From CAZBNB01 sp964493245 (GTDB taxonomy: Bacteria > Pseudomonadota > Gammaproteobacteria > Legionellales > Legionellaceae): a DNA stretch of 44,891 nt. The position numbers and the translations under genes were made by a program. This document shows, piece after piece, positions 25,740 through 33,573 of the stretch. The DNA is taken from assembly GCA_964493245.1 (NCBI GenBank), contig CAZBNB010000023.1, positions 1-44,891 on the forward strand, written 5' to 3'. The notes under the pieces are model-generated. The model did not search any database and was not told where the DNA came from. It worked only from the letters and a program-made list of their open reading frames with translations. Position 1 is the first letter of the stretch, and each line of letters begins with the position of its first letter.

Positions 25740-26173
25740 TAGTCATTTCGCAAAACATGACTAATAGTATGCATCGAAAAGCCACGATAATGCAAAAATT
25801 GTTTTTGTTTTTGACGTACAGAAATAGATTTACTCAACATGTTGCCATATTTTTTACGCAGTACCGCTTGCGCTTCCACAATCCAATCATAATCGGCTTC
25901 GGCGAGTGTATTTTCAATCAGCTCTCGTGCCACACCTAAGTGTTGTAGCTCCATACGAATACGTTCTGGGCCATACCCTTGCGTCACTCGTGTGCGCATT
26001 TTTTGCTCGACAAAACGGGCATCTTGTTGCAAGCCATGTTGCTGACATTTTTCTAGTGCTTCTTGAATGGCAAGTGCTGTATGCCCTTTTTGAGATAATT
26101 TTTTAGTTAACTCCAACGCGCCATGCTCGCGTCTTGCGAGCAGAGCAATGGCGTGTTGATAGGCATCAAGCAT
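25739..26173 (-). CDS. recX: Regulatory protein RecX
   Basis: A 144-aa RecA modulator that binds the RecA filament and limits its activity. It shows the RecX repeat pattern: ALLARREHGALELTKKL, a second helical repeat with RVTQGYGPERIRMEL-LG, and a third with YRGFSMHTISHVL. It overlaps the recA 3' end by 8 nt, so the two are translationally coupled. The stop codon is completed by the first base of the adjacent palindromic element (see 25580-25739), without apparent loss of coding sequence. Confidence 0.93.
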   Translation of the reverse strand: MLDAYQHAIALLARREHGALELTKKLSQKGHTALAIQEALEKCQQHGLQQDARFVEQKMRTRVTQGYGPERIRMELQHLGVARELIENTLAEADYDWIVEAQAVLRKKYGNMLSKSISVRQKQKQFLHYRGFSMHTISHVLRND

Positions 26174-27203
26174 CGGCAGTGGCTTCTTCTTTCATATCCG
26201 CAACAGGCAATGGCTTAGCCAACAATTCAGCACGAATACGTTGTTCAAGCGCTGCAGCAAGCGTTGGATTTTCCTGCAAATACGCACGCACGTTATCTTT
26301 ACCTTGACCAATTTTTTCTTGATTATAACTGTACCAAGCGCCAGATTTTTCAATAAAGTTTAACTGTACGGCTAAATTAATAATTTCACTTTCACGTGAA
26401 ATACCTTCGTTATAATAAATATCAAATTCTGCCATTTTAAAAGGAGGCGCGACTTTGTTTTTTACAACCTTGACACGTGTCTCGCTGCCCATGATTTCTT
26501 CGCCTTTTTTGATTGAACCAATACGACGAATATCTAATCGAACAGATGCGTAAAACTTCAATGCGTTTCCACCGGTAGTGGTTTCAGGGCTTCCAAACAT
26601 AACACCGATTTTCATACGAATTTGGTTAATAAAAATCACCAGTGTATTGGAGCGTTTAATATTAGCGGTTAATTTACGTAGGGCTTGTGACATCAAGCGG
26701 GCTTGTAAACCAACATGCGAATCACCCATTTCACCTTCAATTTCGGCTTTGGGTGTTAAGGCGGCAACGGAGTCAATTACTATCACATCGACAGCAGCTG
26801 ATCGAACTAACATATCGGTGATTTCAAGTGCTTGCTCACCGGTATCGGGTTGTGAAATCAAAACATCTTCGACTTTCACACCTAATTTGGCGGCATAACT
26901 GGGGTCGAGTGCATGCTCAGCATCAATGAATGCGCAGGTGCCACCGGCTTTTTGACATTCGGCGATCACTTGCAAGGTAAGCGTCGTTTTACCAGATGAT
27001 TCTGGTCCATAAATTTCAACAATACGCCCTTTAGGTAAACCACCTATTCCTAACGCAATATCAAGCCCTAATGATCCGGTAGAAATAGCTTCAATATCAC
27101 GAGCTACGCTGCCATCACCCATACGCATAACTGAACCTTTGCCAAATTGGCGTTCAATTTGAGTCAATGCCGCATTCAATGCTTTTTGTTTATTATCATC
27201 CAT
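26166..27203 (-). CDS. recA: Recombinase RecA
   Basis: ATP-dependent strand-exchange protein for homologous recombination and repair. Motifs: IERQFGKGSVMRMGD near the start, Walker A GPESSGKTTL, Walker B region VIVIDSVAALTPKAEIEGEMG (cited in part), L2 loop FGSPETTTGGNALKFYAS, and KVVKNKVAPPF. Homologues start at MDDNK, so I use ATG 27203. The in-frame ATG 27215, with AGGTG before it, is a real alternative and adds four residues. A sigma-70 promoter is visible at 27285-27313, and no LexA box is visible. recX follows with an overlap. Confidence 0.97.
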   Translation of the reverse strand: MDDNKQKALNAALTQIERQFGKGSVMRMGDGSVARDIEAISTGSLGLDIALGIGGLPKGRIVEIYGPESSGKTTLTLQVIAECQKAGGTCAFIDAEHALDPSYAAKLGVKVEDVLISQPDTGEQALEITDMLVRSAAVDVIVIDSVAALTPKAEIEGEMGDSHVGLQARLMSQALRKLTANIKRSNTLVIFINQIRMKIGVMFGSPETTTGGNALKFYASVRLDIRRIGSIKKGEEIMGSETRVKVVKNKVAPPFKMAEFDIYYNEGISRESEIINLAVQLNFIEKSGAWYSYNQEKIGQGKDNVRAYLQENPTLAAALEQRIRAELLAKPLPVADMKEEATADA

Positions 27204-27284
27204 TCGAGTTCCCATGATTCACCTATTTTTGAGGAGGAGTGCTGTTTTAAATCAAATCGCGTACACGCAATTTTAAACTTTAAA

Positions 27285-27313
27285 ATTATCCCACAGATGT
27301 GCTATCTTCACAA
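27285..27313 (-). promoter_or_regulatory. Probable recA promoter
   Basis: On the minus strand: -35 TTGTGA (27313-27308), a 17-bp spacer and -10 GATAAT (27290-27285). It is not overlapped by a CTGT-N8-ACAG LexA site. Confidence 0.6.
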
Positions 27314-27352
27314 TCCAAAGTGTGATGGAGCAAGGTATATAGGGATAGCATT

Positions 27353-29278
27353 ATGAAAAAAGCGTTGTGGATACCGAGTCAGCCTAAAAACAGTCAAATG
27401 TGGCAGTTCATGCAATTTGTTGCTGAAAAATATACGTTACCTTGCCAAGATTACCAAGCGCTGCACACTTGGTCTACTGAACACGCCCCCGATTTCTGGC
27501 AAGCTTTGTGCGATTTTCTGCACATCACTTTTGATAAGCCAGCTCAACACATCCTCACGCCTGGCCATGATATGATCGATGCGCGTTGGTTTTCTGGGGC
27601 GTATTTTAATTATGCAGAAAAATTGTTGGCCCGTCGCGATAATCATCCGGCCATTGTCAGCATCAATGAACAGGGGCAACGGCAATCGTTAAGCTATGCG
27701 GCCTTGTATCAAGAAGTGAGTCGATGTGCAGCCGCTTTACGTGCGGCGGGAGTTCAGTCTGGTGATCGTATTGCGGGCATCATGCCCAATGTTGCTTTTA
27801 CGATTATCGCGATGCTTGCCAGTGCATCTATCGGTGCCACATGGTCGTCTTGCTCTTCTGATTTTGGTGCGCAAGCAATTGTTGACCGCTTAGAGCAAAT
27901 ACAACCGAAAGTTGTTTTTATCTGTGATGGCCATCGTTACAATGGCAAAACATATTCTGCCGAAACCAAAATACATGCTATTTTGGAAAAATTACCTTCG
28001 TTAAAACAATTGGTTATCTATCCTAATCTGTCTATTTCACTCAACATTGCAAACACGGTCGCGCTGAGTGATTTTTTAAAGCCAGCGTGTGACATTGAGT
28101 TTGCGTCACTGCCATTTGATCACCCACTTTATATTTTATTTTCATCAGGCACCACAGGTAAACCAAAATGCATCATGCATGGTGCAGGTGGAACTTTGTT
28201 ACAACACGTCAAAGAATTGGCGCTACATTCTGATATCCGAACTGAAGATAACTTACTTTTTTATACCACGTGTGGCTGGATGATGTGGAATTGGATGGTA
28301 TCAACGCTGGCCTTAGGTGCCACGCTCACACTCTATGAGGGCTCGCCAACACACCCGAGTACCACACACTTATTTGAAATCATTCATAAAGAACAAGTGA
28401 CTCATTTTGGCACGGGTGCAAAATTTCTCTCCTTATTGGAAAAAGAAAACATTAAACCGCTTGATGCCTGTGAAATGCCAAATTTACGTGTACTGTTATC
28501 GACAGGCTCACCTTTATTACCACATCAATATGCTTATGTTTACCAACATATCAAAGCGAACATACAATTATCTTCTATTTCAGGTGGTACAGACATTGTC
28601 TCTTGTTTTGCACTTGGTAACCCAATATTGCCTGTTTACGAAGGGGAATTACAATGCATAGGGCTTGGAATGGATGTGCAAATTTATGATGATCAAGGAC
28701 AATCAATACAGCAAACACCAGGCGAACTGGTTTGTACCCAACCTTTTCCCTCCATGCCTATCGGATTTTGGCAAGACCCGGACAAAGCCCGTTACCGCAG
28801 TGCTTATTTTGAAAGTTTTCCTGGCGTATGGACACATGGTGATTTTGCACAGATCACCGCACAGCATGGTCTCATCATTTATGGGCGCTCTGATGCGACC
28901 TTAAATCCAGGCGGTGTGCGTATTGGTACTGCTGAGTTGTATAGACAGTTAGAAACCATTACAGAAATCACTGACAGCGTGGCGATCGATCAGCACTATG
29001 GTGACGATACACGCATTGTATTATTCGTAAAATTACAACCTAAGCTAGACTTAACCGAGACGTTAAAAGACACGATTCGCCAGACGATTCGCACCAACAC
29101 ATCACCACGTCACGTCCCTGCTGTGATTATCCAAGTCCCTGATATTCCGCGTACCATCAATGGAAAATTAGTGGAAATTGCAGTGAAACAAACCGTCCAT
29201 GGTGAAGTTGTCAAAAACCTTGATTCATTAGCAAACCCGGAGTCTTTACTGTATTTTAAAAATCACGCGGAATTGTAA
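27353..29278 (+). CDS. Acetoacetyl-CoA synthetase
   Basis: A 641-aa ANL-superfamily ligase that activates acetoacetate to acetoacetyl-CoA (EC 6.2.1.16), linking ketone bodies or polyhydroxybutyrate breakdown to central metabolism. The features are those of the AacS branch: an N-terminal domain with WFSGAYFNYAEKLL, the AMP-binding loop LFSSGTTGKPKCIMHG, CGWMMWNWM, the ATP-binding STGSPLLP and ISGGTDIVSCF region, WTHGDFA, YGRSDATLNPGGVRIGTAELYR (quoted in part), and the C-terminal lysine in the RTINGKLVEIAVK context. AGGGAT precedes ATG 27353. It is divergent from recA and monocistronic. Acetyl-CoA synthetase is less likely because of the NYAEKLL-type N-terminus and the GWMMWNWM segment. Confidence 0.9.
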   Translation: MKKALWIPSQPKNSQMWQFMQFVAEKYTLPCQDYQALHTWSTEHAPDFWQALCDFLHITFDKPAQHILTPGHDMIDARWFSGAYFNYAEKLLARRDNHPAIVSINEQGQRQSLSYAALYQEVSRCAAALRAAGVQSGDRIAGIMPNVAFTIIAMLASASIGATWSSCSSDFGAQAIVDRLEQIQPKVVFICDGHRYNGKTYSAETKIHAILEKLPSLKQLVIYPNLSISLNIANTVALSDFLKPACDIEFASLPFDHPLYILFSSGTTGKPKCIMHGAGGTLLQHVKELALHSDIRTEDNLLFYTTCGWMMWNWMVSTLALGATLTLYEGSPTHPSTTHLFEIIHKEQVTHFGTGAKFLSLLEKENIKPLDACEMPNLRVLLSTGSPLLPHQYAYVYQHIKANIQLSSISGGTDIVSCFALGNPILPVYEGELQCIGLGMDVQIYDDQGQSIQQTPGELVCTQPFPSMPIGFWQDPDKARYRSAYFESFPGVWTHGDFAQITAQHGLIIYGRSDATLNPGGVRIGTAELYRQLETITEITDSVAIDQHYGDDTRIVLFVKLQPKLDLTETLKDTIRQTIRTNTSPRHVPAVIIQVPDIPRTINGKLVEIAVKQTVHGEVVKNLDSLANPESLLYFKNHAEL

Positions 29279-29346
29279 AGCGCGTTTTCAGTATCCCGGA
29301 CTATTGACATTTGGTACCACGAGTTAAAAATCAAGCTAATTTAGCT

Positions 29347-29390
29347 CGTTCCCTGAGAATGCTTGTATCTCAGGGGAACGGCTGGACTTG
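29347..29390 (+). repeat. Dispersed repeat copy F with hairpin
   Basis: CGTTCCCTGAGA (29347-29358) pairs with TCTCAGGGGAACG (29368-29380); GGCTGGACTTG follows, matching the GGTCAGATTTG end of copy A. It lies in the convergent gap between the synthetase and the kinase genes. Confidence 0.55.
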
Positions 29391-29444
29391 AGTGCAGCGA
29401 ATAGCCAGCGCTATTTAATGAACTCAAGATGGAATTTGCACACA

Positions 29445-30776
29445 TTAATTTTGTTTGTATTGATATCCTTCTGAACTCTCCTCATTTTTTATGTGATTAA
29501 TAGGGCTAAGCAGCACTCCTCGCCCAGGCGAAATGGGTGTAACGGGTCTAAAAAATTGGCTCCATGCTACCCCTATCGCCTGATGCAGACTGCTTTTTGC
29601 TTTAAAATCACTCCAAGAAGGCGTCATATCCCGTGAAGGCGGACTTGCAACAGACTGTGGCGTTACAGATAAAACCAATTCAGCGACCTTGATTGTCATA
29701 TATTCAAAGGCTTGGATGGCGTCTTTTATAGACGATCGTACTATCGGATCAGCCGCTGTCATTTGGATAACAGCATCGTAAACCAGTGGCAGGATATGAG
29801 TAGCCATGGGATCTTCTGGAAAGAAATAACCGATGATGGCTGCGATTTTTTTCTCACGCCCAGATTCTGTTGTCGGGAGTGGCTCATAACCAAACCCCCA
29901 AATCGCTTGCAGCGTTACCCCGATAGAAAACATATCTATTTTTTCATCCGTAATCGCGGTGCCAATTACTTGTGCCTCCGGTGCAACATAATATTTTGTT
30001 CCACCAGGCCTAGTAATCACGGCTCCATACTCTTGACTAACATTGCCGATGTCAAAAATATTCAGCTGAATATCATGCTGAGCATCAAAATCAAGATTGA
30101 TATTTTCAGGTTTAATATCTCCGTGGAGAATGTTATTTTTTACAAATTGCTCATTGAAGTTTCTCAACAACACTCTTGAGATAGTGAGCAGATCTCTAAT
30201 TGATGCGATATCTCGCCTCTCATAGCGACGATAGATAGACTCAAAAAACTCTTCACCCTCCATTTTTTTCATAATAAATATAGGTTGAATTTCATACCTG
30301 CAATTGCCATCTTCAGACTCAACAACTATCTCCGTAAAAATAGGTTTCCTCATACCAATATGAGGAGTGCGTAGATTTAACTGGTATTGGCGCATGTATT
30401 CATTGTAAATTTTTTCATATTCTTCCCGCGAGGAGATAGGTATTGTGTTATGAATTTTAGCTACCAGCGCATTATCTTCTGAGGCAATGATTTTCCCTGC
30501 AGACAAGCTAAGAACACATTCAATTACAATAACCTCTGAAAAACGCCCTCGTCCTAAAACCTCGTTAGAAAATACATAATAAGATGCGTTACCTTCTTCA
30601 TAATCGGTACGATCATAATCGGTACGATGTATATCGTGTGTCAAACAGATTTTCTGTTCTCCAACCTTGTATGTACGCCCATTAAGCCACGCAACATCAT
30701 CATCCGTGGCCAATAAGGCAGCCAAAATCTTATTGTGCTCTGGGTTATCTAATATCAATGGATTAATCGTAATCAT
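29445..30776 (-). CDS. Eukaryotic-type Ser/Thr protein kinase (possible effector)
   Basis: A 443-aa soluble protein with a complete protein-kinase fold. It shows the glycine loop GRGRFSEV (about 75-82), the VAIK-type lysine K107 (ALVAKIH), the catalytic loop HGDIKPENI with D220, K222 and N225, the metal-binding D242 in DIG (instead of DFG), the activation-segment end VAPEA (264-268) and the helix-F Asp D281 in DMFSIGV. It has no signal peptide or transmembrane helix. The C-terminus is NEESSEGYQYKQN, a short acidic patch near the end of the kind seen in Dot/Icm effectors. A 15-bp direct repeat (30599-30628) duplicates RTDYD/RTDYE. It is probably active; whether it acts in the bacterium or in a host cannot be seen. 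Confidence 0.9.
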   Translation of the reverse strand: MITINPLILDNPEHNKILAALLATDDDVAWLNGRTYKVGEQKICLTHDIHRTDYDRTDYEEGNASYYVFSNEVLGRGRFSEVIVIECVLSLSAGKIIASEDNALVAKIHNTIPISSREEYEKIYNEYMRQYQLNLRTPHIGMRKPIFTEIVVESEDGNCRYEIQPIFIMKKMEGEEFFESIYRRYERRDIASIRDLLTISRVLLRNFNEQFVKNNILHGDIKPENINLDFDAQHDIQLNIFDIGNVSQEYGAVITRPGGTKYYVAPEAQVIGTAITDEKIDMFSIGVTLQAIWGFGYEPLPTTESGREKKIAAIIGYFFPEDPMATHILPLVYDAVIQMTAADPIVRSSIKDAIQAFEYMTIKVAELVLSVTPQSVASPPSRDMTPSWSDFKAKSSLHQAIGVAWSQFFRPVTPISPGRGVLLSPINHIKNEESSEGYQYKQN

Positions 30777-30893
30777 TTTTCAACACCCGCTCAAAAAAAG
30801 ACGCATATTATAGCACAAACAGAACAAAAATAGTATCGTTAATTGAAGAAAAGTAACTGTGCCGCAACCCTGGTACAGCGCGATAATCTTCGC

Positions 30894-30899
30894 TATAAT
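30894..30899 (+). promoter_or_regulatory. Candidate -10 box for metNIQ
   Basis: A perfect TATAAT, 50 bp before metN. The -35 region is poor (TGGTAC at a 17-bp spacing). No SAM riboswitch or MetJ-box tandem is evident in the leader. Confidence 0.4.
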
Positions 30900-30949
30900 T
30901 TGAACCTTTCGAAAACGGTATTGAGCGCTGTGAATGGAATAATCACCAA

Positions 30950-31975
30950 ATGATCGAACTTATTGACTTACACAAATCCTTCGCTGGTCATGTCGCACTG
31001 CAACAGGTGAATCTATTCATCCAAGAGGGTGAAATTTTTGGCGTTATTGGCCGCAGTGGCGCAGGCAAATCCACTTTATTGCGTGCCATGAATTTATTAG
31101 AGCGCCCGGATCAGGGTGATGTCATCATTGATAATCAAAATATCACTCAATTGCCCGCCAAAAAATTACGTTATGCCCGCCACAAAACCGCGATGATTTT
31201 TCAGCACTTTAACCTCTTAAATTCAAAAACCGTTTACGAAAACATCGCTTTACCCATGCGAATTCAAGGCATGGATGAAGTGCACATTCGTGAAAAAATT
31301 GATGAACTTCTGCCTTTAGTTGAATTGGAAGAAAAAAGACACGCATATCCGAGCAAACTCAGTGGTGGACAAAAACAACGCGTGGCCATTGCACGTGCAT
31401 TGAGCTGCTCTCCTAAAATTTTATTATGTGATGAAGCAACCTCTGCTTTGGATCCAGAAACCACGGAATCAATCTTAGCGTTATTGCGTAAAATTAACCG
31501 ACACTACGGCATCACCATGGTGCTCATTACCCATGAAATGAACGTCGTAAAACAAATTTGTCATCGTTTAGCCGTGATGGAACGAGGTAAAATATTAGAA
31601 ATTACCTCTCTGGCTGACGCTTTCAGGCACCCAGAAAGTATCGCGCGTAAGATGTTATTTACGCAGCTCAGCCCCAAATTACCCGAGTGCCTACATCATC
31701 AAATCACCCACACACCAAACGACAAACCGCTGTTACGGTTGTTTTTTGAAGGCGAAGAAGCAACCGTGCCATTCATTAGTCAAACCAGCCGTGAATTGCA
31801 TTTGGATATTAATATTCTCCTAGCCAATATCGATCGATTTGATGATTTAACCTGCGGTGTGCTGATTGTTGAATTAAAGGCGCATCCTGATTTATTAAAT
31901 ACGTTCGTTCAACGCTGCCAACAAGCTAACTTAATTGTAGAGGTATTGGGTTATGTCGCTCACGCTGATCACTGA
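30950..31975 (+). CDS. metN: Methionine ABC transporter ATP-binding protein MetN
   Basis: The ATPase of the D/L-methionine uptake transporter MetNIQ, on the cytoplasmic side of the inner membrane. The 341-aa product has Walker A GRSGAGKS (34-41), a Q-loop in MIFQHFNLL, the signature LSGGQKQRVAIA, Walker B ILLCDEATSALDP and the switch region ITHEMNVV. The C-terminal part (about 265-341) is the NIL/ACT-like regulatory domain that binds methionine. It overlaps metI by 23 nt, and metQ follows, so the whole transporter is in one operon. Confidence 0.95.
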   Translation: MIELIDLHKSFAGHVALQQVNLFIQEGEIFGVIGRSGAGKSTLLRAMNLLERPDQGDVIIDNQNITQLPAKKLRYARHKTAMIFQHFNLLNSKTVYENIALPMRIQGMDEVHIREKIDELLPLVELEEKRHAYPSKLSGGQKQRVAIARALSCSPKILLCDEATSALDPETTESILALLRKINRHYGITMVLITHEMNVVKQICHRLAVMERGKILEITSLADAFRHPESIARKMLFTQLSPKLPECLHHQITHTPNDKPLLRLFFEGEEATVPFISQTSRELHLDINILLANIDRFDDLTCGVLIVELKAHPDLLNTFVQRCQQANLIVEVLGYVAHADH

Positions 31976-32600
31976 CATTGCTTTTGCAACAGGGCAAACT
32001 TTGTATATGGTTGTCATCAGTACCTTCTTTGCTGTGGTACTGGGCCTACCATTGGGAATGTTACTCTATTTAACGCGGCGAATTAAACCACACACAACCT
32101 TACATCGCGTCACGGCAAGTTTGATTAATGGATGTCGGTCGGTGCCCTTTATTATCTTATTGGTCGCATTAATACCTTTCACACGCGTCATTGTTGGGAC
32201 GTCTATTGGTATTCATGCTGCAATTGTTCCTTTAACGCTGGGTGCTGCACCCTTCTTTGCGCGCTTGGTTGATAACGCATTTCAGAGTCTACCGAATGGC
32301 TTGATTGAGACTGGACACGCGATTGGTACCTCTGTATGGCAAATGTTTTCTTATATTTTATTACCCGAAGCAAGACCGGCGTTGATTCACGCGGTGACGG
32401 TGACTGCGATTACTTTAGTCAATTATTCAGCAATGGCTGGCACGGTTGGTGGTGGTGGCTTGGGTGATTTAGCCATTCGTTATGGCTACCAACGCTTTAA
32501 TCCCTTGGTGATGGTCGCCACGGTCGCGGTTTTAATTATACTGGTTCAATTATTACAAATGGGTGGTGATCGCTTAGCAAAGCATTATCATCGAGCTTAG
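31953..32600 (+). CDS. metI: Methionine ABC transporter permease MetI
   Basis: The membrane subunit of MetNIQ, 215 aa with about five hydrophobic segments. It carries the EAA-type cytoplasmic loop (LIETGHAIGTSVWQMFSYILLPEARP, quoted as the motif region around residues 107-132), which contacts MetN. It starts inside metN. Its stop codon TAG is formed by TA of the chromosomal target and the first G of a 62-bp palindromic element inserted between metI and metQ. Deleting that element in silico restores a TAA stop at the same codon. Confidence 0.95.
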   Translation: MSLTLITDIAFATGQTLYMVVISTFFAVVLGLPLGMLLYLTRRIKPHTTLHRVTASLINGCRSVPFIILLVALIPFTRVIVGTSIGIHAAIVPLTLGAAPFFARLVDNAFQSLPNGLIETGHAIGTSVWQMFSYILLPEARPALIHAVTVTAITLVNYSAMAGTVGGGGLGDLAIRYGYQRFNPLVMVATVAVLIILVQLLQMGGDRLAKHYHRA

Positions 32601-32661
32601 AACCTGTCTTCACAGTCGCCAGGCTGAGTCGAAAAGCATGGTAGACTGTGAAGACAGGTTC
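32600..32661. mobile_element. 62-bp palindromic element at the metI stop codon
   Basis: GAACCTGTCTTCACAGTC (32600-32617) and GACTGTGAAGACAGGTTC (32644-32661) are perfect inverted repeats around a 26-nt loop, flanked by TTA on both sides (32597-32599 and 32662-32664), a probable target duplication. In the metI-metQ mRNA it would form a very stable stem, which may uncouple the expression of metQ from metNI. Confidence 0.75.
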
Positions 32662-32692
32662 TTAATTATCCTTTTAAAGAGGAGAGGTTACT

Positions 32693-33493
32693 GTGTTTTA
32701 TTTAAAGCGTATTCAATCGGTTATTCTAGCCGGTATTTTCACTTGTTTTTTGAGTGCTTGTGGCCATCAATCCTCACCCAATACATTGGTTGTGGGAACG
32801 ATATCTGGCCCTGAAACAGAACTCATGGAAGTCGCACAAAAGGTGGCGCAAAAAGAATATGGCTTAAATATTAAGATTGTTGAGTTCAGTGATTACAATC
32901 TGCCTAATGCCGCTCTGGAAGACGGTACTTTAGATGCGAATGTGTACCAGCATTTACCCTACTTGAAATCAGCGATGGTATCTCATGGGTATCACTTGGA
33001 AGCCATTGGCAAAACATTTGTCTACCCTACAGGCATTTATTCAGAAAAATATAAACATTTGAAACAATTACCCATGCATGCCATCATTGCAATACCCAAT
33101 GATCCCAGTAATGAAGCTCGTGCACTGCTGCTATTACAGCGCGCCGGTCTGATTCGCTTAAAAAACAGTGAGGGTAGCACATTAGCAAGCATCAGCAGCA
33201 ACCCCAAGCAATTGCGATTTAAAGAATTGGACGCAGCGCAATTACCACGTATTTTACAAGACGTTGACGCTACCGTGATTAATACCAATTACGCCATCCC
33301 AGCAGGATTAAGTCCTTCACGTGATGCGCTGTTCATAGAAAGTAAACATTCGCCTTATGCTAATTTGATTGTGATTCGTCAAAACAGCGATAAGCGCCCG
33401 CAATTGTTACAGCTGGTCAAATCACTAAACTCATCCGCCGTACAATCAAAGGCCCAACAATTGTTTGGTGATGCTGCTGTACCTGCTTGGTAA
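32693..33493 (+). CDS. metQ: Methionine-binding lipoprotein MetQ
   Basis: The substrate-binding protein of MetNIQ. The 266-aa product starts at GTG 32693 with GGAGAGG upstream. Its N-terminus is a lipoprotein signal with lipobox LSAC and Cys23 as the lipidation site, so it is anchored in the inner membrane facing the periplasm. Family segments include DGTLDANVYQHLPYL, YPTGIYSEK, IPNDPSNEARALLLL and VDATVINTNYAIPAG. Third gene of the metNIQ operon; a palindromic element separates it from metI. Confidence 0.95.
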   Translation: MFYLKRIQSVILAGIFTCFLSACGHQSSPNTLVVGTISGPETELMEVAQKVAQKEYGLNIKIVEFSDYNLPNAALEDGTLDANVYQHLPYLKSAMVSHGYHLEAIGKTFVYPTGIYSEKYKHLKQLPMHAIIAIPNDPSNEARALLLLQRAGLIRLKNSEGSTLASISSNPKQLRFKELDAAQLPRILQDVDATVINTNYAIPAGLSPSRDALFIESKHSPYANLIVIRQNSDKRPQLLQLVKSLNSSAVQSKAQQLFGDAAVPAW

Positions 33494-33500
33494 AATAACA

Positions 33501-33530
33501 GTGACATTACCTTCTTTTTTAAGCTATAAT
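33501..33530 (+). promoter_or_regulatory. Probable promoter of the 590-aa gene
   Basis: -35 GTGACA (33501-33506), an 18-bp spacer and -10 TATAAT (33525-33530), 44 bp before the start codon. Confidence 0.55.
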
Positions 33531-33573
33531 ATACTCATGTTGTTTTATTTTAAATCAAAATGGTGTTCTAAAT

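Noticed and set aside
30777..30949. SAM riboswitch or MetJ operator before metNIQ
   Set aside because: The 173-bp leader shows neither the SAM-riboswitch core nor tandem MetJ boxes; only a -10 box is visible.
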